Shown piece by piece: positions 1 through 7,900 of a stretch of DNA of 33,676 bases (the stretch's first letter is position 1; each line of letters begins with the position of its first letter). The notes below the pieces were generated by a model. It saw only the letters and a list, made by a program, of their open reading frames with translations. It was not told the origin of the DNA and searched no databases. This DNA comes from Gammaproteobacteria bacterium. Lineage in GTDB: Bacteria > Pseudomonadota > Gammaproteobacteria > Enterobacterales > Kangiellaceae. The position numbers and the translations under genes were made by a program. The DNA lies in NCBI GenBank assembly GCA_013373545.1, contig JABXHQ010000050.1, positions 1 through 33,676 of the forward strand. Direction: 5' to 3'.

Positions 1-1
1 A

Positions 2-328
2 TACATTTACCGCAAAAAACAGTTGCGCGAAATGGATCGTCGCATTCGTTATTTGCAAAAGCGTACCAGCGAATTTCAAGTGGTTGAGCATCAGCCCAAT
101 GATCGCAGCCGTATATTTTTCTCCGCTTGGGTTGAGCTCGAAGATGAACAGGGACAACACTATACTTACCGAATCGTTGGTTCCGATGAATTCGATTTTG
201 ATAGCCAATATATTAGTATTGACTCTCCCCTTGCCCGTGCCATGATTAAAAAACAAATTGATGACGAAGTATTCGTTCGCACTCCGAGTGGTGTGAAAAC
301 CTATTACATTAATAAACTATGGTATTAA
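2..328 (+). CDS. greB: Transcription elongation factor GreB, 3' part
   Basis: GreB rescues backtracked RNA polymerase by stimulating cleavage of the transcript 3' end in the secondary channel. The open frame is already running at base 2, so the N-terminal coiled coil is mostly missing and the gene begins outside the window. A TTG at 23 is an internal Leu codon, not a start: the upstream codons read YIYRKKQ, matching the family's coiled-coil end (QYNKKRLREIDRR in E. coli). The visible part holds the end of the coiled coil and the FKBP-like C-terminal domain, with the conserved VEHQP, FFSAWVELED, RIVGSDE and YISIDSPLARAMIKK segments. GreB-like residues (KRTSEFQVV, YYINKLWY) favour GreB over GreA. 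The next gene starts 3 nt after the stop, suggesting cotranscription. Confidence 0.93.
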   Translation, partial: YIYRKKQLREMDRRIRYLQKRTSEFQVVEHQPNDRSRIFFSAWVELEDEQGQHYTYRIVGSDEFDFDSQYISIDSPLARAMIKKQIDDEVFVRTPSGVKTYYINKLWY

Positions 329-331
329 CCT

Positions 332-1168
332 ATGCCTAACCGATTATTGAATCGCTTTTTTTGGCTGTTGTTGCTCAGCGCCTTGGTTAACGCAAATGCT
401 TATGCCGAGCTCGACGATGACGATGCTTACGTCGAATTAGGCGCCGGTATTTCCGGTATCCGTGTGCCGCATTATGCCGGCAGCAACGAGTACCGCACGC
501 TTGGCGTCCCGTTTCCTTACTTGGTTTATGAAACCCGAAAAGTCTCGTTGAATCGTGACGGATTACGCCGTCATTTATACTATAGCGATACCTGGGATAT
601 TGATTTAAGTTTTGCCGCGCGCTTTCCCGTAGGCGATGAAAATAAAGCGCGTACTGCAATGCCAGATCTCGATTGGGTTGGATTAGGAGGCCCTTCGATA
701 AATTATAAACTGATTAATGATGAACAAGAGCGTTTAACTTTGATGCTTCCCTTACATGGGGCGATTGTAACGGATTTTCGTTATCTCGATAGCATCGGCT
801 GGGAAGCCGCGCCGGGGATAAAGTGGGAGTCACTTTGGGAAGCAAACGACGTGCGTTGGAGCGTGCTGGCTTCAGCGAATAGCTTTTATGCTAGTCGCGA
901 GTTTAATGGCTATTACTATGATGTTGCAGCAGAATATGCGACGCCGGAACGCCCCGTCTATTCAAGCCAGGCGGGTCATGCGGGTCATCAAGCCATGTTC
1001 GGATTTACTCGGCGTGAAGGTAAGTTTTGGTTTGGCGCTTTTATTCGTTACCGTTCCGTTAAGAACGCAACATTTGCCGAATCACCGTTAGTAACAGCTC
1101 AAGACAATGAGTATGTTGGCGTTGCCTTTGCTTATATATTGTCGCGGGAAAAACTTGACCGAGACTAA
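332..1168 (+). CDS. MipA/OmpV family outer-membrane protein
   Basis: A 278-residue predicted outer-membrane beta-barrel of the MipA/OmpV family. A typical signal peptide occupies residues 1-25 (basic start, Leu-rich core, cleavage after AYA), followed by an acidic ELDDDD stretch. Family features are visible in order: VELGAGISGIRVPHYAGSNEYRTLGVPFPYLVYE near residues 34-66, then alternating amphipathic strands rich in Tyr, Trp and Gly, and a C-terminal strand ending in VGVAFAYILSREK. E. coli MipA is a scaffold for murein synthase and MltA, but most family members have no proven role, so I assign family only. It starts 3 nt after greB with no clear Shine-Dalgarno sequence, so translation may depend on greB. 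It converges on glnS, with a 31-nt gap between the stops. Confidence 0.85.
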   Translation: MPNRLLNRFFWLLLLSALVNANAYAELDDDDAYVELGAGISGIRVPHYAGSNEYRTLGVPFPYLVYETRKVSLNRDGLRRHLYYSDTWDIDLSFAARFPVGDENKARTAMPDLDWVGLGGPSINYKLINDEQERLTLMLPLHGAIVTDFRYLDSIGWEAAPGIKWESLWEANDVRWSVLASANSFYASREFNGYYYDVAAEYATPERPVYSSQAGHAGHQAMFGFTRREGKFWFGAFIRYRSVKNATFAESPLVTAQDNEYVGVAFAYILSREKLDRD

Positions 1169-1174
1169 GCTCGG
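1149..1174 (-). terminator. Possible glnS terminator hairpin
   Basis: On the minus strand, downstream of the glnS stop, CCGAG and CTCGG arms (1170-1174 and 1159-1163, 6-nt loop) form a 5-bp GC-rich stem. A run of five T follows after a short offset (complement of 1149-1153). The stem also spans the stop codon of the converging mipA-like gene, so it might act on both transcripts. The gap between stem and T run makes it imperfect. Confidence 0.4.
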
Positions 1175-1199
1175 CCAAAGGTTTCTAAGCTAGGCCAAG

Positions 1200-2870
1200 T
1201 TACATTTTTTGTTCGATCTTGGCCCAACTATCGCGCAGCGTAACGGTGCGGTTAAAGACTAACTTTCCGGCTTTGCATTCGTAACGATCGGCACAAAAGT
1301 AACCTTCACGCTCAAACTGGAAACAAGTCTCTGGTTCTACTTCAGCAAGGCTCGCTTCAACTCGAGCATGCGCCAGCACGGTTAAAGAGTCAGGGTTAAT
1401 GGCACTGACAAAATTATCAACTGAGCCGGGATTTGGAATATTAAATAACCGGTCATAAAGTCGAATTTCCGCAGGCAATGAATGCGCAGCCGATACCCAA
1501 TGGATCACGCCTTTGGGCTTTCGCCCCTCAGGGTTTTTGCCCAAAGTATCAGGATCATAACTGCATATGATGGTGGTAATTTCGCCATGCTCATCTTTAA
1601 TAACTTCGTTCGCTTGAATAACGTAGCTGTTACGTAATCGAACTTCTTTACCTAAGACCAAGCGTTTATATTTTTTATTCGCTTCTTCTCTAAAGTCAGC
1701 ACGATCAATGTACACTTCACGCGACATGAACAAGGTCCGTTGCCCCATGTCTTGCTGAGGATGATTCGGTGCCGATAACTGCTCGACTTTGTCTTCTGGA
1801 TAATTACTAATAATAACTTTAACGGGGTCGAGAACCGCCATAGCGCGCTTAGCATTGCGATCCAGATCTTCGCGCACACAATTTTCTAAAACACCCATTT
1901 CAGTGGTATTTACTTTTTTCGTGACGCCCACTCGATCACACATGTCACGAATCGCGGCGGCAGTAAATCCGCGACGACGCATGCCAGAAATCGTCGGCAT
2001 TCGAGGATCATCCCAACCGTCAACATGCCCTTCAACTACCAACTGGTTAAGTTTACGTTTGCTGGTGACGGTATGTTCTAGATTTAATCGAGAAAACTCT
2101 ATTTGTTGTGGATGACAATCAATCGAAATATTGTCCAATACCCAATCATATAAAGGCCGATGATCTTCAAACTCCAAAGTACACAAAGAGTGAGTGATAC
2201 CTTCCAGCGCATCCGAAATACAATGGGTAAAGTCATACATTGGATAAATACACCAAGCATCGCCGGTACGGTGATGCGCCTGATGTTTAATTCGATAAAT
2301 AACTGGGTCACGCATATTAATATTCGGCGAGCCCATATCAATTTTAGCGCGCAGACACATGGCTCCGTCGGCAAACTCGCCAGCTCTCATGCGTTGAAAT
2401 AAGTCTAAGCTTTCGCTCACCGGACGCTCACGGTAGGGACTATTTTTCCCAGGTACTTCGAAAGTTCCACGGTATTCGCGGATTTGCTCAGGAGAAAGCT
2501 CATCAACATAGGCTAAGCCTTTCTCAACCAATTCCACTGCGTACTGAAAAAGTTGCTCAAAATAATCCGAAGCATGGCGAATTTCCTGATTCCATTCAAA
2601 ACCTAACCAGCGCACATCTTCCTCAATCGCATTGGCGTAAGCGGCTTCTTCTTTCGCCGGGTTGGTGTCATCAAAGCGTAAATTACAAGTACCTTGATAA
2701 TTCGCGGCCACTCCGAAATTCAGACAAATCGACTTCGCATGTCCCACATGTAAATAGCCATTCGGCTCCGGCGGAAACCGGGTAGCAACGCTTTGGTGTT
2801 TACCTTCGGCTAAGTCACGCTCAATAATTTGACGGATAAAATTCTTGGGTTTTTCTGCAGCTTCACTCAT
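1200..2870 (-). CDS. glnS: Glutaminyl-tRNA synthetase
   Basis: Class I aminoacyl-tRNA synthetase that charges tRNA-Gln with glutamine in the cytoplasm. The 556-residue product matches the E. coli enzyme in length and almost throughout. Visible motifs: [12 protein letters not shown] (HIGH class, HVGH at residues 41-44), the conserved [12 protein letters not shown] and [23 protein letters not shown] segments, and a KMSKS-type loop TSKRK at about 269-273 (Thr where E. coli has Met). The C-terminal anticodon-binding barrels include [19 protein letters not shown] and [11 protein letters not shown] chose ATG at 2870 over an in-frame GTG at 2876 because [14 protein letters not shown] aligns with the E. 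coli start. It lies 139 nt downstream of mlaD, where mlaC would be expected in the classic mla operon, and probably has its own promoter in that gap. Confidence 0.97.
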   Translation of the reverse strand: MSEAAEKPKNFIRQIIERDLAEGKHQSVATRFPPEPNGYLHVGHAKSICLNFGVAANYQGTCNLRFDDTNPAKEEAAYANAIEEDVRWLGFEWNQEIRHASDYFEQLFQYAVELVEKGLAYVDELSPEQIREYRGTFEVPGKNSPYRERPVSESLDLFQRMRAGEFADGAMCLRAKIDMGSPNINMRDPVIYRIKHQAHHRTGDAWCIYPMYDFTHCISDALEGITHSLCTLEFEDHRPLYDWVLDNISIDCHPQQIEFSRLNLEHTVTSKRKLNQLVVEGHVDGWDDPRMPTISGMRRRGFTAAAIRDMCDRVGVTKKVNTTEMGVLENCVREDLDRNAKRAMAVLDPVKVIISNYPEDKVEQLSAPNHPQQDMGQRTLFMSREVYIDRADFREEANKKYKRLVLGKEVRLRNSYVIQANEVIKDEHGEITTIICSYDPDTLGKNPEGRKPKGVIHWVSAAHSLPAEIRLYDRLFNIPNPGSVDNFVSAINPDSLTVLAHARVEASLAEVEPETCFQFEREGYFCADRYECKAGKLVFNRTVTLRDSWAKIEQKM

Positions 2871-3015
2871 TGACACAAACCTGTGCTGTAAAATTAATCA
2901 AATACGCGTGAGCAATGCGCCATGCGCAAGCGTCACAATGTCGCGCTAGTTTACTATAGAACCGAGTGCTAAGGCAGTTGCTAATATCGATTTAGCGCGT
3001 GAAATGTTGGTTGCC

Positions 3016-3471
3016 TCACTCTTTTTCAGAGGAAAATACAAAGCGGCTAATAAGTTCTTCTATGTCCAGAGAGGACTCTGTCTGCTCAAACTGGTCGCCA
3101 GGCTGTAGAACATCTTCTTCACCTCCAATCGACACTTTGATGTATTTGTCGCCAATAATTCCCGATGTTCTAACCGAGGCCACAGAGTCCGTTGATAGTT
3201 GAACCGAATCGGGGATTTCCATAATAACAACGGCCTGAAAGCGCTCGGCATCGAAAGCAATGCTTTTGACACGTCCAACTTTAACGCCAGACATTTCTAC
3301 CGCGGCGCCTTCTTTGAGTCCTGAGACAGAATCGAAACGTCCTTCCAATTCGTAATAACCTTGCTGTTCAAACAAACCAATGTCACCCATACGAATCGCC
3401 ATATAACTAATGGCACAAACGCCAGCAAGGACAAACAGACCGACAAAAAACTCTAATTTTAATTTAGCCAT
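3016..3471 (-). CDS. mlaD: MlaD, MCE-domain phospholipid transport protein
   Basis: Inner-membrane anchored periplasmic substrate-binding subunit of the Mla phospholipid transporter, which maintains outer-membrane lipid asymmetry. The 151-residue protein has one N-terminal membrane helix (about 8-25). A single MCE domain (about 39-117) follows, with the typical GRFDSVSGLKEGAAVEMSGVKVG start and TSGIIGDKYIKVS end. The C-terminal tail (QTESSLDIEELISRFVF) corresponds to the hydrophobic pore helix that in E. coli lines the hexameric channel. It starts 4 nt after mlaE ends and is the last gene of this mla cluster. The partners MlaC (periplasmic shuttle) and MlaB (STAS) do not follow. Confidence 0.93.
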   Translation of the reverse strand: MAKLKLEFFVGLFVLAGVCAISYMAIRMGDIGLFEQQGYYELEGRFDSVSGLKEGAAVEMSGVKVGRVKSIAFDAERFQAVVIMEIPDSVQLSTDSVASVRTSGIIGDKYIKVSIGGEEDVLQPGDQFEQTESSLDIEELISRFVFSSEKE

Positions 3472-3475
3472 CTTG

Positions 3476-4264
3476 TTACACCATAAATGCGGATATTAGA
3501 TAATCCGCAAACAAAACCAATACCGAAGCCATTACCACCGCTTGTGTAGTAATCCGACTAACACCTTCTGCGCCATAAGCGCCGTTTTTGTCCAAGTGCA
3601 ACAGGAACCCTTTACCTGTCGCAATCCAAACTATAATTAAGGCGAACACGACGGATTTAATTAGGCCCATATTCAATTCGTACCAACCAATCGAGCCGTT
3701 CATACTTTGAATGTAAGCACCACTGGGAACATCAAACATCACTACACTGGCAAGGTAACCTCCAAAGATTCCCACGATATCCGCAATGGCAACTAAAATC
3801 GGTACCGAAATAAGCGTTGCCCAAAACTTAGGCACCATGAGAAATTTATAGGGATCAATGGCCATACACTCAAGCGCATCGAGTTGCTCATCGCTACGCA
3901 TAATTCCCACTTCAGCACACATTGCGGAGCCGGCCCGACCAATCACCAACAAAGCGGTAAATACCGGTCCCATCTCGGTAATCATACTCAATGCAACCAC
4001 ACTGCCTAGCCGATCGGTCACACCGAATTGCTCGAACTCAAAGTACAAACGCAATCCCAAGACTAAACCAACCGTTAAACTGGCTAACACGATTACGAAT
4101 GTCGATTTCGCGCCAATGAAATGCAATTGTTGTAACAATGCGCGATAGCGTAGCGGTGGCATTAACATTCGCCGCAGCACTTGCAGCAAAAACAATGTGA
4201 GCGACCCTAGGTGCTCAAGATGTTCAATGGTTTTTGCACCGATATATTGAATTGACTTAATCAT
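3476..4264 (-). CDS. mlaE: MlaE, phospholipid ABC transporter permease
   Basis: Permease subunit of the Mla phospholipid ABC transporter (MlaE/YrbE family), 262 residues, the usual length. It has several hydrophobic segments. The family's coupling region is visible: VVALSMITEMGPVFTALLVIGRAGSAMCAEVGIMRSDEQLDALECMAIDPYKFLMVPK, within about residues 88-150 (ExGP...GR.GSA..AE.G.M...EQ.DAL). The N-terminal amphipathic region (IGAKTIEHLEHLGSLTLF) is also typical. Its start overlaps the end of mlaF by 8 nt, implying translational coupling, and mlaD follows after 4 nt. It would work with MlaF dimers and an MlaD hexamer in the inner membrane. Confidence 0.94.
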   Translation of the reverse strand: MIKSIQYIGAKTIEHLEHLGSLTLFLLQVLRRMLMPPLRYRALLQQLHFIGAKSTFVIVLASLTVGLVLGLRLYFEFEQFGVTDRLGSVVALSMITEMGPVFTALLVIGRAGSAMCAEVGIMRSDEQLDALECMAIDPYKFLMVPKFWATLISVPILVAIADIVGIFGGYLASVVMFDVPSGAYIQSMNGSIGWYELNMGLIKSVVFALIIVWIATGKGFLLHLDKNGAYGAEGVSRITTQAVVMASVLVLFADYLISAFMV

Positions 4265-5087
4265 GCCGATGGCCTCGATGCGGTCTGGCAGCCTGCACGC
4301 GTGTCAGCATATCAAGATAAGCTTCTGGCTCAATTGGCTCGCGTGCCGCACGACGGTTCAATAAGTTTTGGACATGTTCATTTTGCGACTGTTTGACCTC
4401 TTCCACGGTGCCGCAGATCACCATTTTACCTTTATCGAGAACCGTGATCCGATCGGCGATACGCAAGGCACTGTCTAACTCATGGGTGACCACAACGATG
4501 GTCATATCCATGGCCTTTTTTAATTCTAAAATGTGTTCATCTAGCTCGGCCGCAACTACCGGATCGAGCCCAGCGGAAGGTTCATCGAAAAAAAGCAACT
4601 GTGGGTCCATCACCACTGCGCGAGCGAGTGCGGCTCGCTTGACCATGCCGCCCGATAATTCAGAAGGCATTAATGCATCAAATCCCGAGAGGTTCATCAT
4701 ATCGAGCTTAAGGCGGCTCATGATCCGAATCGTGTTTTCATCCAGGTTAGTGTGTTCACGCAATGGCAACTGGATGTTATCAATCAATGATAAGTTTCCA
4801 AACAGCGCGCCCCCTTGGAACGCAACCCCCATCTGTCGTCGCAGTCGATAAAGCTCTCGTTGCCGAGCGGTCGAGACATTAGTGCCCAGAATCTCGACTT
4901 CACCTGCACTGGGCTTATTCAGCCCAAGCATGGTTCTCAGCAACGTACTTTTGCCGGACCCACTCGCTCCCATAATGACCATAATTTCACCGCGACGAAC
5001 GGAAAAGTCCAGTTCATCGAGAATTAAGCGCTCACCGTAGTGAGTACTTAATTGCTTCACCGAAATAATGGTTGCGCCGTTTTCCAC
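4257..5087 (-). CDS. mlaF: MlaF, phospholipid ABC transporter ATPase
   Basis: Cytoplasmic ATPase of the Mla phospholipid transporter, 276 residues. ABC motifs in order: Walker A GASGSGKST (40-48), Q-loop in MGVAFQGGALF, signature LSGGM followed by KRAALARA, Walker B LLFFDEPSAGLDP and the H-loop VVTHEL. LSGGM (Met after the second Gly) and AFQGGALF are typical of MlaF/Ttg2A. The start is GTG at 5087 with a Shine-Dalgarno TTAGGA six nt upstream. It heads the mlaFED cluster and overlaps mlaE by 8 nt. The C-terminal tail (ARVQAARPHRGHRHD) is rich in His and Arg; in E. coli the MlaF tail docks the adjacent subunit, but whether that applies here is unknown. Confidence 0.95.
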   Translation of the reverse strand: MENGATIISVKQLSTHYGERLILDELDFSVRRGEIMVIMGASGSGKSTLLRTMLGLNKPSAGEVEILGTNVSTARQRELYRLRRQMGVAFQGGALFGNLSLIDNIQLPLREHTNLDENTIRIMSRLKLDMMNLSGFDALMPSELSGGMVKRAALARAVVMDPQLLFFDEPSAGLDPVVAAELDEHILELKKAMDMTIVVVTHELDSALRIADRITVLDKGKMVICGTVEEVKQSQNEHVQNLLNRRAAREPIEPEAYLDMLTRVQAARPHRGHRHD

Positions 5088-5307
5088 TCACAGTCCTAAG
5101 ATAATTTATTAATGGTTTTATATTTTAGCGGCATTCGAACACCTTGCCTATGCTCATACTCAATTGCAGCGCAAAGTTTTGTTAGCAAATTGTTCAACTT
5201 ATTTTATTTTGACATTCAGTCGCTTACTAAAAGCTGAACCCTCGGCGCTGGAAATTGGCTGATTTTTGTTCTATTGATTAAGGTAACAGTTTCTAAATGG
5301 TGAAGTT

Positions 5308-5562
5308 ATGAAATCGTCGAATTATCTACGCCAAGCCAAGCGACGTAACCATCGTCACCACGAGTCTAAACAAAACACGTGGCAAGATAAAGTTGTCGGT
5401 AAGTACCAACTGACCCTTATTCTCGATATCAATCGCGCACAGTTGGATCGCTGGATAAAAGAAGGCTTACCGGTGGTTGCTCAAGGTTCTTTGGGCAAAG
5501 ACTGGGAGTTTGATTTGGTGGCGGTGAAATCGTGGATTGCGGCCCATCAAGAAAAGGCGTAA
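5308..5562 (+). CDS. Small winged-helix DNA-binding protein, Nu1-like
   Basis: An 84-residue protein. The first 25 residues are strongly basic (several K/R/H, RRNHRHH). They are followed by a compact helix-turn-helix with wing: QLTLILDINRAQLDRWIKEGLPV (about 34-56), a turn, then KDWEFDLVAVKSWIAAH (64-80). This layout matches the MerR/excisionase-like fold of phage terminase small subunits (lambda Nu1), where 'LDRWIKEGLPV..G....F.L..V..WI' is the recurrent pattern. No terminase large subunit or other phage gene is nearby, so it is an orphan and could be a host regulator. A GGTGAAG ribosome site precedes ATG 5308. It stands alone between two divergent minus-strand operons. Family assignment is by pattern; the function is unknown. 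Confidence 0.7.
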   Translation: MKSSNYLRQAKRRNHRHHESKQNTWQDKVVGKYQLTLILDINRAQLDRWIKEGLPVVAQGSLGKDWEFDLVAVKSWIAAHQEKA

Positions 5563-5708
5563 TCCCGACGCGCGGCTCTAGCTTGCGCTCTACTTATTCT
5601 GTTCTATTGAGTAACTCAACTCGGTGACTCTACCCGGCAACAAAAACCGCTAACGCAAATCAATGGCTTTAACCAGCAACACCAACATTAGACCCAATGA
5701 CAGGACGC

Positions 5709-6665
5709 TTATCCTTCTTCGCTAGTGGTGCTGGTCGTTTCGTCACCAGATACGCCAAGAATCGAGCTCGGCGCTGAATTACCTTGGACTATGATAATCT
5801 CGACGCGACGATTGCGCGCACGCCCAGCAGCACTGTCGTTAGAATCCAACGGACGTGTATCGGCATAGCCGGTAATGACAAAACGGTCTCGCTGCAACTC
5901 TGGGTTTTTTAATAACTCGCGCACCACACTTCCCGCTCGTCCACCGGACAACTCCCAGTTGGAGCGAAAGCGTTCGGTTTCTATCGGAAGATTATCGGTA
6001 TGGCCCGCCACGCGTATTTCACCGGAGGTATCTTTTAAGATATCGCCGATTTTTCCCAATACACCAAGGAAACTCGGCTCGATCCGATCGGAGCCTGATG
6101 AAAACGAACCGCTTTCACGAATTCGGATAACCACTAAATTATCTTTAGCTAACAGTTCAATTTGCCCCGAGTCGAGCTGTTCCGACATTTTGGCCGCGAT
6201 ATCTCGAGCTAATTGCTCGGCTGCTACAGTCACCTCAACTTGACCTTGCCCTTGCTGATCGCCTTTGCCGATATTGGTGGCATCGCCTTCGCCGGTGTCA
6301 CTTTTATCACCTTCACCCTGCTCAGGATCTTTTTCGACCGGCTCATCAAACTCAAGGGATTCTTTAGTGACCTCTACCGTATGTTGCATGATTGATTCAA
6401 TGACGGTGGGAGTTGGTTTTCCAGGCGAGAATTCTTGCGCAATAACGCTGGTGCCTTTAGGAATGTCTTTTACTTCAACTTTATTTTGTACCCCAAAAGC
6501 GTACTTCATCGAGCCGGCGATTTGTTTAAACTTTAAAACATCCATTTCCGAGAATGCCAACAACAAGACGAAAAAACACATCAAGAGTGCCATTAAATCG
6601 GCGAAGGTTCCCATGTAAGCTGGCAGTCCTTCCGGTGGACAATTACAATCTTCTTGCTCGCTCAC
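5709..6665 (-). CDS. pomB: PomB/MotB-type flagellar stator protein
   Basis: Peptidoglycan-anchored stator subunit that couples ion flow to flagellar rotation. The 318-residue protein starts with a short cytoplasmic tail (CNCPPEGLP), then one membrane helix with the essential aspartate D23 in GTFADLMALLMCFFVLLLAFSEMD. Then come the plug and linker (FKQIAGSMKYAFGVQNK.EVKDIPKGTS), an acidic Gly-rich low-complexity stretch (about 110-145), and an OmpA-like peptidoglycan-binding domain (about 190-300, with VAGHTDNLP, NWELSGGRA, GYADTRPL and ARNRRVEI). The N-terminal half is nearly identical in pattern to Vibrio PomB, so a sodium-driven motor is likely by homology. It starts 3 nt after pomA. No other flagellar genes are in the window. 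Confidence 0.93.
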   Translation of the reverse strand: MSEQEDCNCPPEGLPAYMGTFADLMALLMCFFVLLLAFSEMDVLKFKQIAGSMKYAFGVQNKVEVKDIPKGTSVIAQEFSPGKPTPTVIESIMQHTVEVTKESLEFDEPVEKDPEQGEGDKSDTGEGDATNIGKGDQQGQGQVEVTVAAEQLARDIAAKMSEQLDSGQIELLAKDNLVVIRIRESGSFSSGSDRIEPSFLGVLGKIGDILKDTSGEIRVAGHTDNLPIETERFRSNWELSGGRAGSVVRELLKNPELQRDRFVITGYADTRPLDSNDSAAGRARNRRVEIIIVQGNSAPSSILGVSGDETTSTTSEEG

Positions 6666-6668
6666 TGC

Positions 6669-7427
6669 TTATTCCTCGGCCGAGGGACGTTTGCTTTCAG
6701 CAAGGTATCCGAGCAGTACTTGTTCAATCACGCGCGGATTTTGTCCGGCTTGAATACCCAGAAGGCCATCAATCATTAACTTTCGAGCAATCTTTTCTTC
6801 TGAATCACGAGTCTTCAATTTATCTGCAATTGGCATTGCCATCATATTGGCAATCATTGCACCGTACAAAGTCGTCAATAACGCGACCGCCATCGCCGGA
6901 CCAATCGATTTAGGGTCATCCATATTGCCTAACATCGCCACTAACCCGATCAAAGTCCCGATCATCCCCATTGCGGGTGCGACATCCGCTAAGCTTTTGA
7001 ACACCGCTGAGCCTGTTTCATGCCGCTGCGATGCCATCGCCACATCTTTTTCCAAAATTGACTTTACCACTTCGCCGTCATGACCATCGACGAGTAAACC
7101 GACACCTTTCTTTAAAAATGGCTCGTTAATCTCAGCGCCTTCGAGCGACAACAAACCGCCCTTACGAGATAGGTCAGCCAGCTCAACAATCTTCGCGATG
7201 GTTTCTTGAAAGTCTGGTGACTTGAACAGAATAGTTTTCATCCCTGCTTTCGCGGCACCAATAAAATCTGCTAGAGGGTATTGTCCCAGAACCACCAGAT
7301 GAGACCCAATAACCACCACCAATACCGAAGGGATATCAATAAATTGCCCAAAGCCACCGGCCAAAATCATTGCCAAAGCAACAATGCCAGCGGCACCGAA
7401 CAAACCTATGAGCGTTGCTATATCCAA
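6669..7427 (-). CDS. pomA: PomA/MotA-type flagellar stator protein
   Basis: Inner-membrane stator subunit that forms the ion channel with PomB and pushes the FliG rotor. It is 252 residues, close to Vibrio PomA (253 or so), with four expected membrane segments: about 3-25, 33-50, and two in the second half around DVAPAMGMIGTLIGLVAMLGNMDDPKSIGPAMAVALLTTLYGAMIANMMAMPIADKL. The cytoplasmic loop carries the charged rotor-facing region (KIVELADLSRKGGLLSLEG). The conserved prolines in ADVAPAMG and DPKSIGPAMA are present. It is the first gene of a two-gene pomA-pomB operon. Confidence 0.94.
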   Translation of the reverse strand: MDIATLIGLFGAAGIVALAMILAGGFGQFIDIPSVLVVVIGSHLVVLGQYPLADFIGAAKAGMKTILFKSPDFQETIAKIVELADLSRKGGLLSLEGAEINEPFLKKGVGLLVDGHDGEVVKSILEKDVAMASQRHETGSAVFKSLADVAPAMGMIGTLIGLVAMLGNMDDPKSIGPAMAVALLTTLYGAMIANMMAMPIADKLKTRDSEEKIARKLMIDGLLGIQAGQNPRVIEQVLLGYLAESKRPSAEE

Positions 7428-7633
7428 GAATAACAGTCCTAAATTACAGTTGAAGCTATACCAAAATGTTAGCTAGTTTTGCGTAAGTTTCAATTAGGCA
7501 GTTGAATATTATAAACTTTTTTTAATCTCTTTCGACTCTATCACGAATTTAACCCGACCTTTTCCACCTGCAAATGGTTTTAATTAATGCTGAATTAGGC
7601 GAAAATAGCGCCATTACGCAATCGGAAATAATT

Positions 7634-7885
7634 ATGAGTAAAAAACAAACCGCGGATTCTTTCGAGTCACAATTGGCCGAACTCGAGCAGATTGTCAATC
7701 AAATGGAGCAAGGCGACTTGCCCCTTGAAGAAGCCCTGAAACAATTCGAGCAAGGCGTCAAGCTCACCACTGGCTGCCAAGCATTGCTGGACCAAGCCAA
7801 GCAACGAATCCAAGTTTTATCGGCCGATCAACAGTTGCAAGCATTTTCGGTTGCAGAAGATGCCGCCGCTGATGACGCAGAATAG
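7634..7885 (+). CDS. xseB: Exodeoxyribonuclease VII small subunit
   Basis: Small subunit of exonuclease VII, which with XseA degrades single-stranded DNA to oligonucleotides. The product is 83 residues (E. coli 80), mostly two helices: [35 protein letters not shown] is the family signature, with a short acidic tail. I place the start at ATG 7634 ([10 protein letters not shown]), which matches family length and has GGAAAT 6-8 nt upstream. An in-frame ATG at 7574 would add 20 residues with no family match. It heads the conserved xseB-ispA-dxs order, with ispA 15 nt downstream. xseA is not in the window. Confidence 0.93.
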   Translation: MSKKQTADSFESQLAELEQIVNQMEQGDLPLEEALKQFEQGVKLTTGCQALLDQAKQRIQVLSADQQLQAFSVAEDAAADDAE

Positions 7886-7900
7886 ATCGCTCGATTACTA

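Noticed and set aside
5209-5237. Promoter starting at TTGACA (5209-5214)
   Set aside because: The -35 is perfect, but no acceptable -10 lies 16-18 nt downstream (AGCTGA there).
7574-7633. Longer xseB start at ATG 7574
   Set aside because: Adds 20 residues outside the family's normal length; ATG 7634 has a better ribosome site and family match.
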